Made by a program: the position numbers and the translations under genes. Shown here one piece after another: positions 8,385-17,215 of a stretch of DNA of 47,965 bases. The notes below the pieces were generated by a model. The model saw only the letters and a program-made list of their open reading frames with translations. It searched no databases and had not been told where the DNA came from. How positions within the stretch are numbered: the first letter of the stretch is position 1; the number at the start of each line of letters is the position of its first letter. This stretch comes from Alphaproteobacteria bacterium (GTDB lineage Bacteria; Pseudomonadota; Alphaproteobacteria; Geminicoccales; Geminicoccaceae), in assembly GCA_030431615.1 (NCBI GenBank), contig JAUIID010000012.1, positions 1-47,965 of the forward strand, written 5' to 3'.

Positions 8385-10520
8385 TTGTCGAGATTGAGAT
8401 CCGGTTTTGCCGAGCGAACGCCCGAACTGGCATCGCCGGGCACGCTGGTCGCGAGCTTCGCCCGGTTGTGCGCCCAGCTCGACCGGCCGCTGCCCGAGGC
8501 CGAGCTGCAGAGCGTCGCCGGCGGTGACCGCCGGGCGGACCTCGCCTCGCTCGTCCGGCTCGGCGACCGGCAGGGGCTGGACATCAAGGTCCTGCCCGCC
8601 ACCCGCCTGCGCCTCGAGACGCTGCGTGCTCCCTTCCTGCTGGTCGACGAGGACGGTGCGCGGTCCTGGCTGATCCGGGCGCGGATCAAGACCCGGCTCC
8701 TGCTGGTCGACCCGCTCACCGGCACCACCCGGCCGGCCAGTGCCGGCGAGCTGCAGGCCAGGGGGGCTCGCCTCCTGGTCCCGCGCGTCCGCCGTGCCGT
8801 CGGGGCCGATGGCCGGGCCCTCTGGCGCCAGGCCGTCTGGCAGCGCCTGCGGCCGGTCTTCCTCGAGGTCGGCATCGCCTCGGTCTGCATCAATCTCCTG
8901 GCCCTCGCCATGCCGCTCTTCATGATGACCGTCTACAACAAGGTCATCGGCCAGGGCTCCATCGGCACGCTCGATGTCCTGGCGCTTGGCATGATGTCGC
9001 TCTTCGGCTTCGAGCTCGTGCTGCGTGCCCTGCGCGGCTATGTCGTCAGCCACACCGGGGCGAAGCTCGACCTCGCCCTGAGCAGCGAGGTGGTCCACCA
9101 TTTGCTGCGGCTGCCGTATCGCGTCTTCGAGGCGATGCCGAGCGGCCAGCTCATGGAGCGGCTGCGGCAGCTCGACCAGCTGCGCACCTTCCTCTCCGGC
9201 AACCTGCCCTTGCTGCTGGTCGATTTCGCCTTCGTCGGGCTCTTCATCGCCGCCATCTTCATCTTCAGCCCGCTGCTCGGCTGGGTGACCCTGCTGGCGC
9301 TGCCGCTCTTCTTAGGCCTTTCGGCGCTGGCGCAGGTTCGCCAGAGCCGGCTCGTCCGGGCGAACTTCCGCGCCACCGCGAAGAAGTCGACGGGACTCGC
9401 CGAGACCGTCGCCCAGGCCCTGACCGTGAAGGCGCTCGGCCTCGAGCCCGAGATGCAGCGCCGTTTCGAGGACCGGCAGGTGGAGAGCGCCTGGGCCGGG
9501 TTCCGGGCGAGCCGCCTCGCCAATGGCGTGGCGGCGACGGGCCAGGTCTTCCAGCATCTGGTGAGCCTGCTGATCGTCTATCTCGGGGCCAGGATGATCG
9601 TCTCGGGCGAGATGAGCATCGGTGCGCTGGTCGCCTGCAGCATCCTCTCCGCCCGGGCGCTGGCGCCGATGCGCCAGATCTTCTTCGCCTGGCACCAGCT
9701 GCAGCAGGCGCGGGACGCGATGGCGAGGCTCGGCGACCTGATGCGCGAGCCGGCCGAGGACACGGGCACCAGCCTGCCGCTGCCCAACCCGATGCGCGGG
9801 CGGTTTCGCATGGAGGATGTCCGCTTCGGTTATGACGCCGCGAAATCGCCGGCGCTCGACGGGCTCGACCTCGAGATCGAGCCGGGCTGCATGCTCGCCG
9901 TGGTCGGGCCGCCCGGCTCCGGCAAGAGCACGCTGGCCAAGCTCCTGATCGGCCTCGAGCGGCCGCAATCGGGTCGCGTGCTGGTCGACGACGTCGACAT
10001 CGCCCGGCTCGAGCATGCGGCCTTTCGCGCCCAGCTCGGCGTCGTGCCGCAGGAGATCCAGCTCTTCGCCGGGACCATCGCCGAGAATATCGGCATCGCC
10101 TCGGTCGACCGTTCGCTCAACCGGATCATCGCCGCGGCCAAGTTCGTCGGCATCCACGACGCCATCCAGCGCCTGCCCGATGGCTACGACACCCAGCTCG
10201 GCGAGCGCGGCAACGGCCTGTCGCTCGGCCAGCGCCAGCTCCTCTGCGTCGCCCGCGCCCTGGTGCGCAACCCGCGCATCCTGGTCCTCGACGAGGCGAC
10301 GAGCGCTCTCGACCTCGCCAGCGAGGCCTATCTCCTGCGCAACCTGCGCCGCGCCGGCAGCGGCCGCACGATCGTCATGATCACCCACCGGCTGTCGGTC
10401 ATCGAGATGTGCGACCGGGCGATCCTGCTCGAGGCGGGCCGGCTCGTAATGGCCGGCACGCCCGCCGAGGTGGCCCGGCGGGCGCGGCAGCCGGTGGCGC
10501 ATGATGCGGCCCGGGCATGA
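8385..10520 (+). CDS. Type I secretion ABC transporter (permease/ATPase fusion) with degenerate C39-like domain
   Basis: Inner-membrane ABC exporter of type I secretion systems (HlyB/PrtD/RaxB class), 711 aa. Residues about 20-130 resemble a C39 peptidase-like domain (SFARLCAQLDRPLPEAELQ, then RLGDRQGLDIKVL) without the catalytic Gln-Cys motif, as in HlyB. Membrane segments follow at about 160-430 (ALAMPLFMMTVYNKV, LLVDFAFVGLFIAAIFIFSP). The nucleotide-binding domain has Walker A GPPGSGKST (about 508-516), a variant signature LSLGQRQ (about 612-618), Walker B ILVLDEATSALD and the switch MITHRL. It starts with TTG at 8385 behind a GAGGT. The adaptor gene follows after 13 nt; no secreted substrate or TolC is in the window. 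Confidence 0.9.
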   Translation: MSRLRSGFAERTPELASPGTLVASFARLCAQLDRPLPEAELQSVAGGDRRADLASLVRLGDRQGLDIKVLPATRLRLETLRAPFLLVDEDGARSWLIRARIKTRLLLVDPLTGTTRPASAGELQARGARLLVPRVRRAVGADGRALWRQAVWQRLRPVFLEVGIASVCINLLALAMPLFMMTVYNKVIGQGSIGTLDVLALGMMSLFGFELVLRALRGYVVSHTGAKLDLALSSEVVHHLLRLPYRVFEAMPSGQLMERLRQLDQLRTFLSGNLPLLLVDFAFVGLFIAAIFIFSPLLGWVTLLALPLFLGLSALAQVRQSRLVRANFRATAKKSTGLAETVAQALTVKALGLEPEMQRRFEDRQVESAWAGFRASRLANGVAATGQVFQHLVSLLIVYLGARMIVSGEMSIGALVACSILSARALAPMRQIFFAWHQLQQARDAMARLGDLMREPAEDTGTSLPLPNPMRGRFRMEDVRFGYDAAKSPALDGLDLEIEPGCMLAVVGPPGSGKSTLAKLLIGLERPQSGRVLVDDVDIARLEHAAFRAQLGVVPQEIQLFAGTIAENIGIASVDRSLNRIIAAAKFVGIHDAIQRLPDGYDTQLGERGNGLSLGQRQLLCVARALVRNPRILVLDEATSALDLASEAYLLRNLRRAGSGRTIVMITHRLSVIEMCDRAILLEAGRLVMAGTPAEVARRARQPVAHDAARA

Positions 10521-10533
10521 GGAGGACCGGTTG

Positions 10534-11892
10534 ATGGGCGAGATCGCGAACGTCCCGATGCGGCCTGCCGCCGCCATCGACGAGGATGGGGATCTCCTGC
10601 CCGACGACATCCGGGCATTTCTCGAGCAGCGGCGCTCGCCGGTGGCGGGCCTCCTGATCGGCAGCGTCGCCCTCCTGCTCACCGCAGGGGTCGCCTGGAC
10701 GGCCTGGGCGCGGATCGACGAGGTGGTCCGGGCATCCGGCCGGGTCGAGCCGGTGGCGCGGGTCAAGCTCATCAATCATCCGCATGGCGGCCGGCTGGCG
10801 ACGCTGGAGGTGGCCGAGGGCGATCGGGTCGAGGCGGGCAGCGTGCTTTTGACCTTCGCGCCGGAGATCGATGCCAAGGAGCATGCCGAGCTGCTCGGCC
10901 GCTGGCATGTCCGGTCGGCGGAGATCAGGCGGCTTCAGGCGGAGATCGACGGCACCGACCTCGCCGTCCCGGAAGGCGGCGAGACGGCGCGGCCCGACCT
11001 TGCCGAGCAGGCCCGGGTGCTCTTGGCGGCGCGGCGGGCAGCGCGCGACGGGGATCGCGAGGCGCTCGAGCGGAACGTCGAGGGCCATCAGTCGGCGTTG
11101 CGCGGTGCGGAGGCGGAAGTGGCGCGGCTCGAGCTCGGCAGCAGGCTGCTGGACGAGCAGTTCCGGGCCGTCCGCGAGCTCGCCGAGCGCGGGCTCTATC
11201 CGCGCCTGAAGATGATGGATGTCGAGCGGCAGCTGGCGGACAGCCGGGCGGAACAGGTCAAGGCCGAGGCGGCGGTGGTGTCGGCGCGGGCCGCCCTGGC
11301 GGAGAGCCGGAGCCGGCTCGCCAGCTTCGACAAGGACTGGCACCGCCATCTGCTCGAGAGCCTGGCCGAGGCCATGGCCGAACGGGACCGGCTGACCGAG
11401 CAGCTCGGGGCGAAATCCGCCATGCTCGACGAGCTGGTGGTGACGGCACCGGTCGACGGCATCATCCAGGAGCTCAAGCCGGCCGTCGTCGGACAGTCGG
11501 TGGCGGCCAACGACACCATCCTGAAGCTGGTGCCGACCGGCGACGGCATCGTCGTCAATGCGCTGGTCGAGAACGCGGATATCGGCCGCATCGCGGTCGG
11601 CATGCCGGCCACCATCAAGATCCGGGCTTACGAGTTCGCGCGGTTCGGCGCCATCGAGGGGACGGTCGAGCAGATCAGCGCCGACGCGATCGCCGCCGAG
11701 ACCCCGGGCGAGCCGCCGAGTTTCGCGGTGCGCATCACCACCGAGCAGGACCAGCTGGCGCCGGACGGCAGCCTGCCGGTGCTGCCCGGCATGGCGGTCG
11801 ACGTCGAGGTCCGCATCGGTGAGCGCACGGTGCTCTCCTATTTCACCGACAGCCTGACGCGGGTGAAGGAGCGGGCGTTCAAGGGGGGCTGA
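10534..11892 (+). CDS. HlyD-family periplasmic adaptor (membrane fusion protein) of the type I secretion system
   Basis: Bridges the ABC exporter to an outer-membrane TolC-like channel. The 452-residue product has a short cytosolic N-terminus, one membrane segment (VAGLLIGSVALLLTAGVAW), the biotinyl-lipoyl-like half motifs (GRVEPVARVKLINHPHGG early, LVVTAPVDGIIQELKP late), a long alpha-helical hairpin rich in Glu/Arg/Ala between them and a C-terminal beta-barrel ending with the HlyD signature region (VRIGERTVLSYFTDSL). The ATG at 10534 has GGAGG nine bases upstream; an upstream ATG at 10501 inside the transporter gene is less likely. Operon partner of the ABC gene. Confidence 0.92.
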   Translation: MGEIANVPMRPAAAIDEDGDLLPDDIRAFLEQRRSPVAGLLIGSVALLLTAGVAWTAWARIDEVVRASGRVEPVARVKLINHPHGGRLATLEVAEGDRVEAGSVLLTFAPEIDAKEHAELLGRWHVRSAEIRRLQAEIDGTDLAVPEGGETARPDLAEQARVLLAARRAARDGDREALERNVEGHQSALRGAEAEVARLELGSRLLDEQFRAVRELAERGLYPRLKMMDVERQLADSRAEQVKAEAAVVSARAALAESRSRLASFDKDWHRHLLESLAEAMAERDRLTEQLGAKSAMLDELVVTAPVDGIIQELKPAVVGQSVAANDTILKLVPTGDGIVVNALVENADIGRIAVGMPATIKIRAYEFARFGAIEGTVEQISADAIAAETPGEPPSFAVRITTEQDQLAPDGSLPVLPGMAVDVEVRIGERTVLSYFTDSLTRVKERAFKGG

Positions 11893-11904
11893 GCCGGGCC
11901 GGCC

Positions 11905-12324
11905 TCAGGGGGTGCGGCCGCCCACGCCGAAGTTCTTCGTGATGTTGCGGCGCGGGCCGGACATTTCGAGCACCTCGGCCGGGCCACCCTCGGGGCCGAC
12001 CGAGATCGTGAAGGTGCGGGTCGCGAAGCCGGTGCAGCCGGTCGGCATGATGAAGCCGAGCGCATCGACCTCGACGGTGTTCGAGCGGTCCTGGTAGGCG
12101 TAGCGCAAACGCAGGACGAGGCGCTCGTCGGTCTCCTCGAGAACCTCGGTATTGGTGATCGATCGGATGATCGGGGTCGGGCAGATGCCGCCTTCCTCGG
12201 TGGCGTTGTCGGCGTAGTAGTTGCGGACCGGCACGACGAGGCCCTCGCGGCCGGCCAGCGAATTCATGCCGGCGCAGCCCGCCACCACCAGCAGCCCCAA
12301 GGCCAGTCCCGGAACCGGACGCAT
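11905..12324 (-). CDS. Small secreted lipoprotein of unknown function
   Basis: A 139-residue precursor with a lipoprotein signal (LALGLLVVAGC, lipobox VAGC, then AGMNSLAG). The mature part is about 120 residues, mostly predicted beta (ERLVLRLRYAYQDRSNTVEV, TFTISVG), with two further Cys (in GGICPTP and PTGCTG). I do not recognise a named family. The ATG at 12322-12324 is preceded by GAGGGGGAAAG; it is 14 nt downstream of the sensor kinase stop, so the two form an operon. It may be the kinase's periplasmic partner, but that is context only. Converges tail to tail with the HlyD-type gene. Confidence 0.75.
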   Translation of the reverse strand: MRPVPGLALGLLVVAGCAGMNSLAGREGLVVPVRNYYADNATEEGGICPTPIIRSITNTEVLEETDERLVLRLRYAYQDRSNTVEVDALGFIMPTGCTGFATRTFTISVGPEGGPAEVLEMSGPRRNITKNFGVGGRTP

Positions 12325-12338
12325 CGACGCTTTCCCCC

Positions 12339-13736
12339 TCAACTGCCGACGCTGCCGGCCATCGCGGGCAGCGTCAGGACCATGATCGTACCCGAACCGT
12401 CGCTTTTCCGCACCTTCAGATCGCCGCCATGCGCCCGGGCGATCTCGCGACAGATGGCGAGGCCCAGTCCCGCGCCGTTCGCCGAGCCGGAGCTGGTGAA
12501 GGGCTCGAAGAGATGCTCCTGCACGGATTGCGGCATGCCATGTCCGGTATCCTCGACCTCGACCAGCAACCGGTTGCCTGACCGGCGGTTCCGGAAGGTC
12601 AGCGTGCCGCCCTCTGGCATAGCTTCCAGGGCGTTCTTCGCGAGGTTGAGGAAGAGCCGATGGAGCTGGTCCGGGTCGGCCATGAGCCTGGCGTTCGGGG
12701 CGATGTCGTTGACGATGGTCGTCGGCGCCTCGGGCAAGGGGAGGAGCGTCGTCACCTCGTCGACCAGGGCGCGCAGCGCCACCGGCAGGGTGCTCGGCCT
12801 GGGCGGCCGGCTGCGTGCGAAATCAAGGGTTTCCTGGCACAACCGGATAGCTCGCTCGAGGGTTTGCAGGAGGCGCGGGGTGACCGCCCGAACCTTCGGG
12901 TCGGCGCTGGTCTCTAGGCGGTCGGAGATCAGCACGGCCGTGGCCAGGATGTTGCGCAGGTCGTGGTGCAGCTTGCCGACCGCCTCGCCGAGGGCGGCGA
13001 GCCGCGTCTTCTGGGCCAAGGCCTGGCGGAGGTCGTGGGTCATCGCGTCGACCTCGCGGTCGACGATGCCGATCTCGTCGCTGCGCCGCAGCGACGGCGC
13101 GTCGAGCGATGAATCCTCGGGCCGCTGGCGGAAGCGGGCGATCTTCGCGGTGATCCGGGCCAGTGGGCGGACGATGAGCTTGCGGAGGCTGGCGAGCAGG
13201 AGGAGCCCGACGATCAGGGAGAGCGCGAAGGAGAGAAGGATGATGCGCCGGGCATACTCGAACATCTCGGCGTGGAGCACGGCCTCGGTCAGGGTGATGT
13301 CGACCGTGGTGCCGTAGGCCATGGGTGACGGTCCGACGACGCGGATCACGCGCTGGCCGCCGTGCAGCAGCGTCGAGAAGGCCTCGAGGATGAGCTCGAC
13401 CCAGCCGCGGTCGGTGATGTCGATCGTCCGCTCGACCGGCGGCAGCATGCCAAGCATCAGGACGGGCCGTTCGCGCTCGATCGTGATCGAGAGCACGCCG
13501 GCATGGCTGAGCAGGGCATCGGCGAGCGCCAGGGAGGGCGGCTCGCCGCGCGCGGTGACGCCGATGGTCGCAAGATGTGCCGCGGCGATGCGCTCCTCGA
13601 GATAGACATGCCGGTAGCGGGCGATGGACGGCACGAAGATCAGGATTTCGCCGAGCAGCAGGAAGCCGACCGTCAGGAGCAGCAGTCGTGCCGAGAGGCT
13701 CCGGCCCCAGGGCGGGCGATCCGCCGGCGGCCTCAT
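12339..13736 (-). CDS. Membrane sensor histidine kinase (orphan)
   Basis: Two-component sensor of about 465 aa. Membrane segment 1 ([19 protein letters not shown]), a periplasmic region of about 125 residues, membrane segment 2 ([18 protein letters not shown]), a HAMP linker, a HisKA-like region whose H-box reads [11 protein letters not shown] (His257/258), and HATPase_c with N-box [21 protein letters not shown] and [18 protein letters not shown]. The HHDLRN form resembles HPK4-type boxes. I chose ATG 13736 because it puts a short basic N-terminus before segment 1; in-frame starts at 13793 and 13856 would add a Pro-rich extension. No response regulator lies in the window. Followed by the lipoprotein gene. 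Confidence 0.88.
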   Translation of the reverse strand: MRPPADRPPWGRSLSARLLLLTVGFLLLGEILIFVPSIARYRHVYLEERIAAAHLATIGVTARGEPPSLALADALLSHAGVLSITIERERPVLMLGMLPPVERTIDITDRGWVELILEAFSTLLHGGQRVIRVVGPSPMAYGTTVDITLTEAVLHAEMFEYARRIILLSFALSLIVGLLLLASLRKLIVRPLARITAKIARFRQRPEDSSLDAPSLRRSDEIGIVDREVDAMTHDLRQALAQKTRLAALGEAVGKLHHDLRNILATAVLISDRLETSADPKVRAVTPRLLQTLERAIRLCQETLDFARSRPPRPSTLPVALRALVDEVTTLLPLPEAPTTIVNDIAPNARLMADPDQLHRLFLNLAKNALEAMPEGGTLTFRNRRSGNRLLVEVEDTGHGMPQSVQEHLFEPFTSSGSANGAGLGLAICREIARAHGGDLKVRKSDGSGTIMVLTLPAMAGSVGS

Positions 13737-13947
13737 GGCGTGTGCGCCACCCGGCGGCCGCGGGGCAGCGGGCGGGCGGGGCAAGAGCGCCATGGGGTGC
13801 CACGGCAGGGGCGGCGACGGTTCAAGGAGCCTCGATGGACCGTGTCGTTGGGGCATCAGTCATACCGGCAGTCGCCTTGGGCCTCAATGTCGGGCAGCAT
13901 TCCGGCGGCCCGAGCGGGTGCCGGCGCGTTCCTGCATTCCGCGTCGT

Positions 13948-13976
13948 TTGACTTGCTCCCCGGCTCACCCTATGTG
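13948..13976 (+). promoter_or_regulatory. Promoter of the rpmH-rnpA-yidDC operon
   Basis: TTGACT at 13948-13953 and TATGTG at 13971-13976 are separated by 17 nt and lie 66 nt before the rpmH start. This is a good sigma-70 match for a GC-rich alphaproteobacterium. The rest of the 306-bp gap between the kinase start chosen here and rpmH (13737-14042) shows no gene or RNA that I can recognise. Confidence 0.65.
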
Positions 13977-14042
13977 TGCGCCGCGGTCGGCGTTCGCTGG
14001 CCGGCATGTCCTGTCTTTTTGCCGAATAACGAGGATTTGACC

Positions 14043-14177
14043 GTGAAAAGAACGTACCAGCCGAGCCGGCTCGTGCGCAAAAGGCGCCACGGCTTTCGGG
14101 CGCGGATGGCCACTGTGGGCGGCCGGCGTGTGATTCGCGACCGCCGGGCCAAGGGCCGCAAGCGGCTGAGTGCCTGA
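14043..14177 (+). CDS. rpmH: 50S ribosomal protein L34
   Basis: Small basic component of the large ribosomal subunit, 44 aa, full length. The product starts [20 protein letters not shown] and continues with [10 protein letters not shown] and [11 protein letters not shown], the invariant L34 pattern. It begins with GTG at 14043, with GAGGAT ten bases upstream. First gene of the conserved rpmH-rnpA-yidD-yidC cluster. Confidence 0.97.
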   Translation: MKRTYQPSRLVRKRRHGFRARMATVGGRRVIRDRRAKGRKRLSA

Positions 14178-14194
14178 GCCAGACCGCCGGTTCC

Positions 14195-14206
14195 GGTGAT
14201 CGCCTG
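14195..14206 (+). promoter_or_regulatory. Ribosome site and apparent CTG start of rnpA
   Basis: GGTGATC (14195-14201) matches the 3' half of the extended Shine-Dalgarno consensus and would place the ribosome on the CTG at 14204-14206. No ATG, GTG or TTG exists in the rnpA frame upstream of GTG 14243 back into rpmH, although conserved RnpA sequence is already encoded before 14243. Initiation at CTG is therefore inferred. Confidence 0.45.
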
Positions 14207-14608
14207 CTCCGTCGGCTGCAAAAACGTCGGGACTTCCTCAGGGTGGCGCGAGGTCGCAAGGCCGTGCGCCCGGCTTTCGTCGTCCAGGTGGCGCCGGCGC
14301 CCCCTGAGCTGCCCGAAGGCGACCTGCCGCCGGATGGCTGGCGGATCGGCTTCACGGCCTCGCGCAAGGTCGGTGGCGCCGTCCAGCGCAACCGCGCCAA
14401 GCGGCGCCTGCGGGCGCTGGCCCGTGCGGTCATGCCGGAGCTGGCACGTCCGGGGTTCGACTATGTCCTGGTCGCCCGGACACCGGTGCTGACATGCACG
14501 TACGGCCGACTGGAAGCCGATCTGACGGCCGCCCTGACGGAATTGGCGCGCAGCACCCGGTCGGGTGGTGGCCAGGCTTCGCGCGGGCCGTCGACCGCAT
14601 CGCGGTAA
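14204..14608 (+). CDS. rnpA: Ribonuclease P protein component
   Basis: Basic protein subunit of RNase P, which matures tRNA 5' ends. The frame encodes the family N-terminus RLQKRRDFLRVARGRK, the central FTASRKVGGAVQRNRAKRRL with the RNR motif that contacts P RNA, and a C-terminal helix. The first canonical start (GTG 14243) would remove the conserved KRRDFLRV stretch, so I start at CTG 14204 (134 aa). It begins 26 nt after rpmH and overlaps yidD by 115 nt. Family identity is secure; the start is not. Confidence 0.88.
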   Translation: MLRRLQKRRDFLRVARGRKAVRPAFVVQVAPAPPELPEGDLPPDGWRIGFTASRKVGGAVQRNRAKRRLRALARAVMPELARPGFDYVLVARTPVLTCTYGRLEADLTAALTELARSTRSGGGQASRGPSTASR

Positions 14609-14889
14609 CGGCCCTCCGGCTCCTGGTTCTCGCCTATCGCTATCTTCTCGCACCGGTCCTGCCACGAGGCTGCCGCTTTGCGCCGAGCTGCTCGCTCTAC
14701 GCGCTCGAGGCGCTTGCCCGGCACGGTGCGATCACCGGCGGAATGCTGGCGCTGCGGCGCCTCGCTTCCTGCCATCCATGGGGCGGCTCCGGCTACGACC
14801 CGGTCCCTGCCACAGCGCCGAGGCGCGGTTGCCGGTGCGCCGACAGCCCGCCCGCAGCAAGTCTGGAGCCGATCGGTCAGCAACGATGA
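14494..14889 (+). CDS. yidD: Membrane protein insertion efficiency factor YidD
   Basis: Small membrane-associated protein that assists YidC/Sec-dependent membrane insertion. The conserved domain covers about residues 41-105: LRLLVLAYRYLLAPVLPRGC, RFAPSCSLYALEALARHG and LRRLASCHPWGGSGYDPVP, with the family's three Cys. The only canonical in-frame start is ATG 14494, deep inside rnpA, which adds about 40 residues not seen in typical homologues; a start nearer 14600 at a non-canonical codon is possible. Its TGA overlaps the yidC ATG (ATGA at 14886-14889), indicating translational coupling. The C-terminal 25 residues are variable. Confidence 0.85.
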   Translation: MHVRPTGSRSDGRPDGIGAQHPVGWWPGFARAVDRIAVTALRLLVLAYRYLLAPVLPRGCRFAPSCSLYALEALARHGAITGGMLALRRLASCHPWGGSGYDPVPATAPRRGCRCADSPPAASLEPIGQQR

Positions 14890-16646
14890 CAGATCAACGC
14901 AATCTCATTCTCGCGATCGTCATTTCGGTCGGCATCATTCTCGGCTTCCAGGTATTCTACGAGATGCCGCGGATGGAGCGGCAGCAGCAGCTGACCGAGA
15001 GCCAGACCACCGGCCAGGGTAGCGAGGGCGTGGTCCCGCCGTCCCCGGGGACGTCCGGTGCCACCTCCGGCGTTGCCCCGGGCGGCACCGCCGGCGTGGG
15101 TGCGGCGCTCGATCCGAATGCCGGCCAGGTGACGTCGCGGGCCGACGCCCTGGCGCGCCTGCCGCGGGTGCAGATCGCGAACGGCCGGGTGCACGGCTCC
15201 ATCGCCCTCGATGGCGTCCGCTTCGATGACGTGACGCTGGTCGACTACCGGCAGACCGTCAACCCGACCTCGCCCGAGATCGAGCTGCTCAACCCGGTCG
15301 GTGCGCGGGATACCTATTTCGCCGAGTTCGGCTGGGTGCCGGAGGGCGAGATCGCGGTGCCGAACGCCGAGACGCTCTGGGAGGCGGTCGGCAACGACCT
15401 CACCCAGCAGGAGCCGGTCGAGTTCCGCTGGGACAACGGCCAGGGCCTGCTCTTCGCCAAGCAGGTGGCGGTCGACGAGAACTTCATGTTCACACTCGAG
15501 CGCTCGGTCACCAACACGTCCGACCAGCCGGTGACGCTCTATCCTTATGGGCTGCTCAGCCGCTGGGGGACGCCGGAGACGGCGGGCTTCTACATCCTGC
15601 ACGAGGGGCCGATCGGCGTGCTCGACGGCACGCTGAAGGAAATCGACTACGACGACCTGCACGAGGAACCGATCACCCTGAGCAGCACCGGCGGCTGGGC
15701 CGGCTTCACCGACAAGTATTGGCTGACCTCGCTCGTGCCCGACCAGGAGGAGACCCTGGAGGCCAACTTCCGCCATTTCGTGCGCGACGGGCAGGATCGC
15801 TACCAAGTCGACTATCTCGGCACGGCGCGCGTCATTCAGCCCGGGGCCACGATCACCGTCACCGACCGGCTCTTCGCCGGGGCCAAGGAGGTCAACCTCC
15901 TCGACGCCTACAGCGAGACCTACGGCATCCCGCTCTTCGACCGGGCGGTGGATTTCGGCTGGTTCTATTTCCTGACCAAGCCCTTCTTCTACATCCTGAC
16001 GTTCTTCTACCACAACGTCTTCGGCAATTACGGGCTCGCCATCCTGGCGCTGACGCTGCTCGTCAAGATCGTCTTCTTCCCGCTGGCCAACAAGTCCTAC
16101 CGGTCGATGAGCCAGATGAAGAAGCTGCAGCCGGAGATGGTGAAGCTGCGCGAGCGGCATGCCAACGACAAGCAGAAGATGCAGCAGGAGCTGATGGCGC
16201 TCTACAAGCGCGAGAAGGTCAACCCGATGGCGGGCTGCCTGCCGATCCTGCTGCAGATCCCGGTCTTCTTCGCGCTGTACAAGGTGCTTTTCGTCTCGAT
16301 CGAGATGCGGCATGCGCCGTTCTTCGGCTGGATCCACGACCTCTCGGCACCGGATCCGACGAGCATCTTCAATCTCTTCGGCCTTCTGCCCTTCGGCGTG
16401 CCGGCCTTCCTCATGATCGGCGTCTGGCCGGTGCTGATGGGCGTCACCATGTGGCTGCAGTTCCGGCTCAACCCGCAGCCCGCCGATCCGATCCAGGCCA
16501 AGGTGATGGGGCTCCTGCCGTTCATCTTCGTCTTCCTGTTCGCGACCTTCCCGGCCGGGCTCGTCATCTACTGGACATGGAACAACCTCCTCTCGATCGC
16601 CCAGCAATGGCTGATCATGAGGCGGATGGGCGTGCCGGCAGGCTGA
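14886..16646 (+). CDS. yidC: Membrane protein insertase YidC
   Basis: Inner-membrane insertase working alone or with SecYEG. The 586-residue product starts MTDQRNLILAIVISVGIILG (first membrane segment), has a large periplasmic beta-sandwich domain (about residues 60-355) and the conserved core with membrane segments FYILTFFYHNVFGNYGLAIL, PMAGCLPILLQIPVFFALYK and LPFIFVFLFATFPAGLVIYW. The charged cytosolic loop QKMQQELMALYKREKVNP is present. Length and layout are standard for the Gram-negative family. ATG 14886 overlaps the yidD stop. Confidence 0.97.
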   Translation: MTDQRNLILAIVISVGIILGFQVFYEMPRMERQQQLTESQTTGQGSEGVVPPSPGTSGATSGVAPGGTAGVGAALDPNAGQVTSRADALARLPRVQIANGRVHGSIALDGVRFDDVTLVDYRQTVNPTSPEIELLNPVGARDTYFAEFGWVPEGEIAVPNAETLWEAVGNDLTQQEPVEFRWDNGQGLLFAKQVAVDENFMFTLERSVTNTSDQPVTLYPYGLLSRWGTPETAGFYILHEGPIGVLDGTLKEIDYDDLHEEPITLSSTGGWAGFTDKYWLTSLVPDQEETLEANFRHFVRDGQDRYQVDYLGTARVIQPGATITVTDRLFAGAKEVNLLDAYSETYGIPLFDRAVDFGWFYFLTKPFFYILTFFYHNVFGNYGLAILALTLLVKIVFFPLANKSYRSMSQMKKLQPEMVKLRERHANDKQKMQQELMALYKREKVNPMAGCLPILLQIPVFFALYKVLFVSIEMRHAPFFGWIHDLSAPDPTSIFNLFGLLPFGVPAFLMIGVWPVLMGVTMWLQFRLNPQPADPIQAKVMGLLPFIFVFLFATFPAGLVIYWTWNNLLSIAQQWLIMRRMGVPAG

Positions 16647-16672
16647 GCGGTTCCGGCAGAGAGGAGCTGGCG

Positions 16673-17215
16673 ATGACCACGGACGAGAAGGTGGTGCCGC
16701 TGTTCACGGCGGCGGCGATCGAGGCACGGATCGACCAGCTGGCGGCTGCCATCGCGGCGGTGGTGCCGAGCGACGTCACCGTCGTCGGCCTGCTCAAGGG
16801 CAGCTTCATGTTCGCCGCCGACCTGATCCGCGCCCTCGATCGGCACGGGCTCCGGCCCTATGTCGAGTTCCTGCAGGTGAGCTCATACGGGCTCGAGCAG
16901 CGGAGCAGCGGGCGGGTCAAGGTGATCGGCGGCATGCCGGACACCGTGGGCGGCAAGGACGTGCTGCTGATCGACGACATCCAGGACACCGGCCGCACGC
17001 TGACGTTCACCGCCGACTTGCTGCGCGAGAATGGCGCCAAGCGGATCTGGAGCGTGGCCCTGCTCGACAAGCCGTCGCGGCGGGTGGTGCCGTTCGAGGT
17101 CGATTTCATCGGCTTCGAGATCGAGGACGTCTTCGTCGTCGGCTACGGCATCGACTATGCCGAGCGCTACCGGCATCTGCCGTTCATCGGCCGCGTCGAG
17201 CGCGCCGGTGCCTGA
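16673..17215 (+). CDS. hpt: Hypoxanthine phosphoribosyltransferase
   Basis: Purine salvage enzyme, converting hypoxanthine (or guanine) and PRPP to IMP or GMP in the cytosol. The 180-residue product has [19 protein letters not shown] at the N-terminal PRPP loop, the PRPP-binding signature [16 protein letters not shown] and the base-binding [19 protein letters not shown]. The ATG at 16673 has GAGGAG upstream. It is inserted between yidC and engB, which are adjacent in many relatives, and it overlaps engB by 8 nt. Confidence 0.94.
   Translation: MTTDEKVVPLFTAAAIEARIDQLAAAIAAVVPSDVTVVGLLKGSFMFAADLIRALDRHGLRPYVEFLQVSSYGLEQRSSGRVKVIGGMPDTVGGKDVLLIDDIQDTGRTLTFTADLLRENGAKRIWSVALLDKPSRRVVPFEVDFIGFEIEDVFVVGYGIDYAERYRHLPFIGRVERAGA

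Noticed and set aside
14877-16607. 576-aa minus-strand frame opposite yidC
   Set aside because: Shadow of yidC; His/Glu/Arg-rich and without family features.
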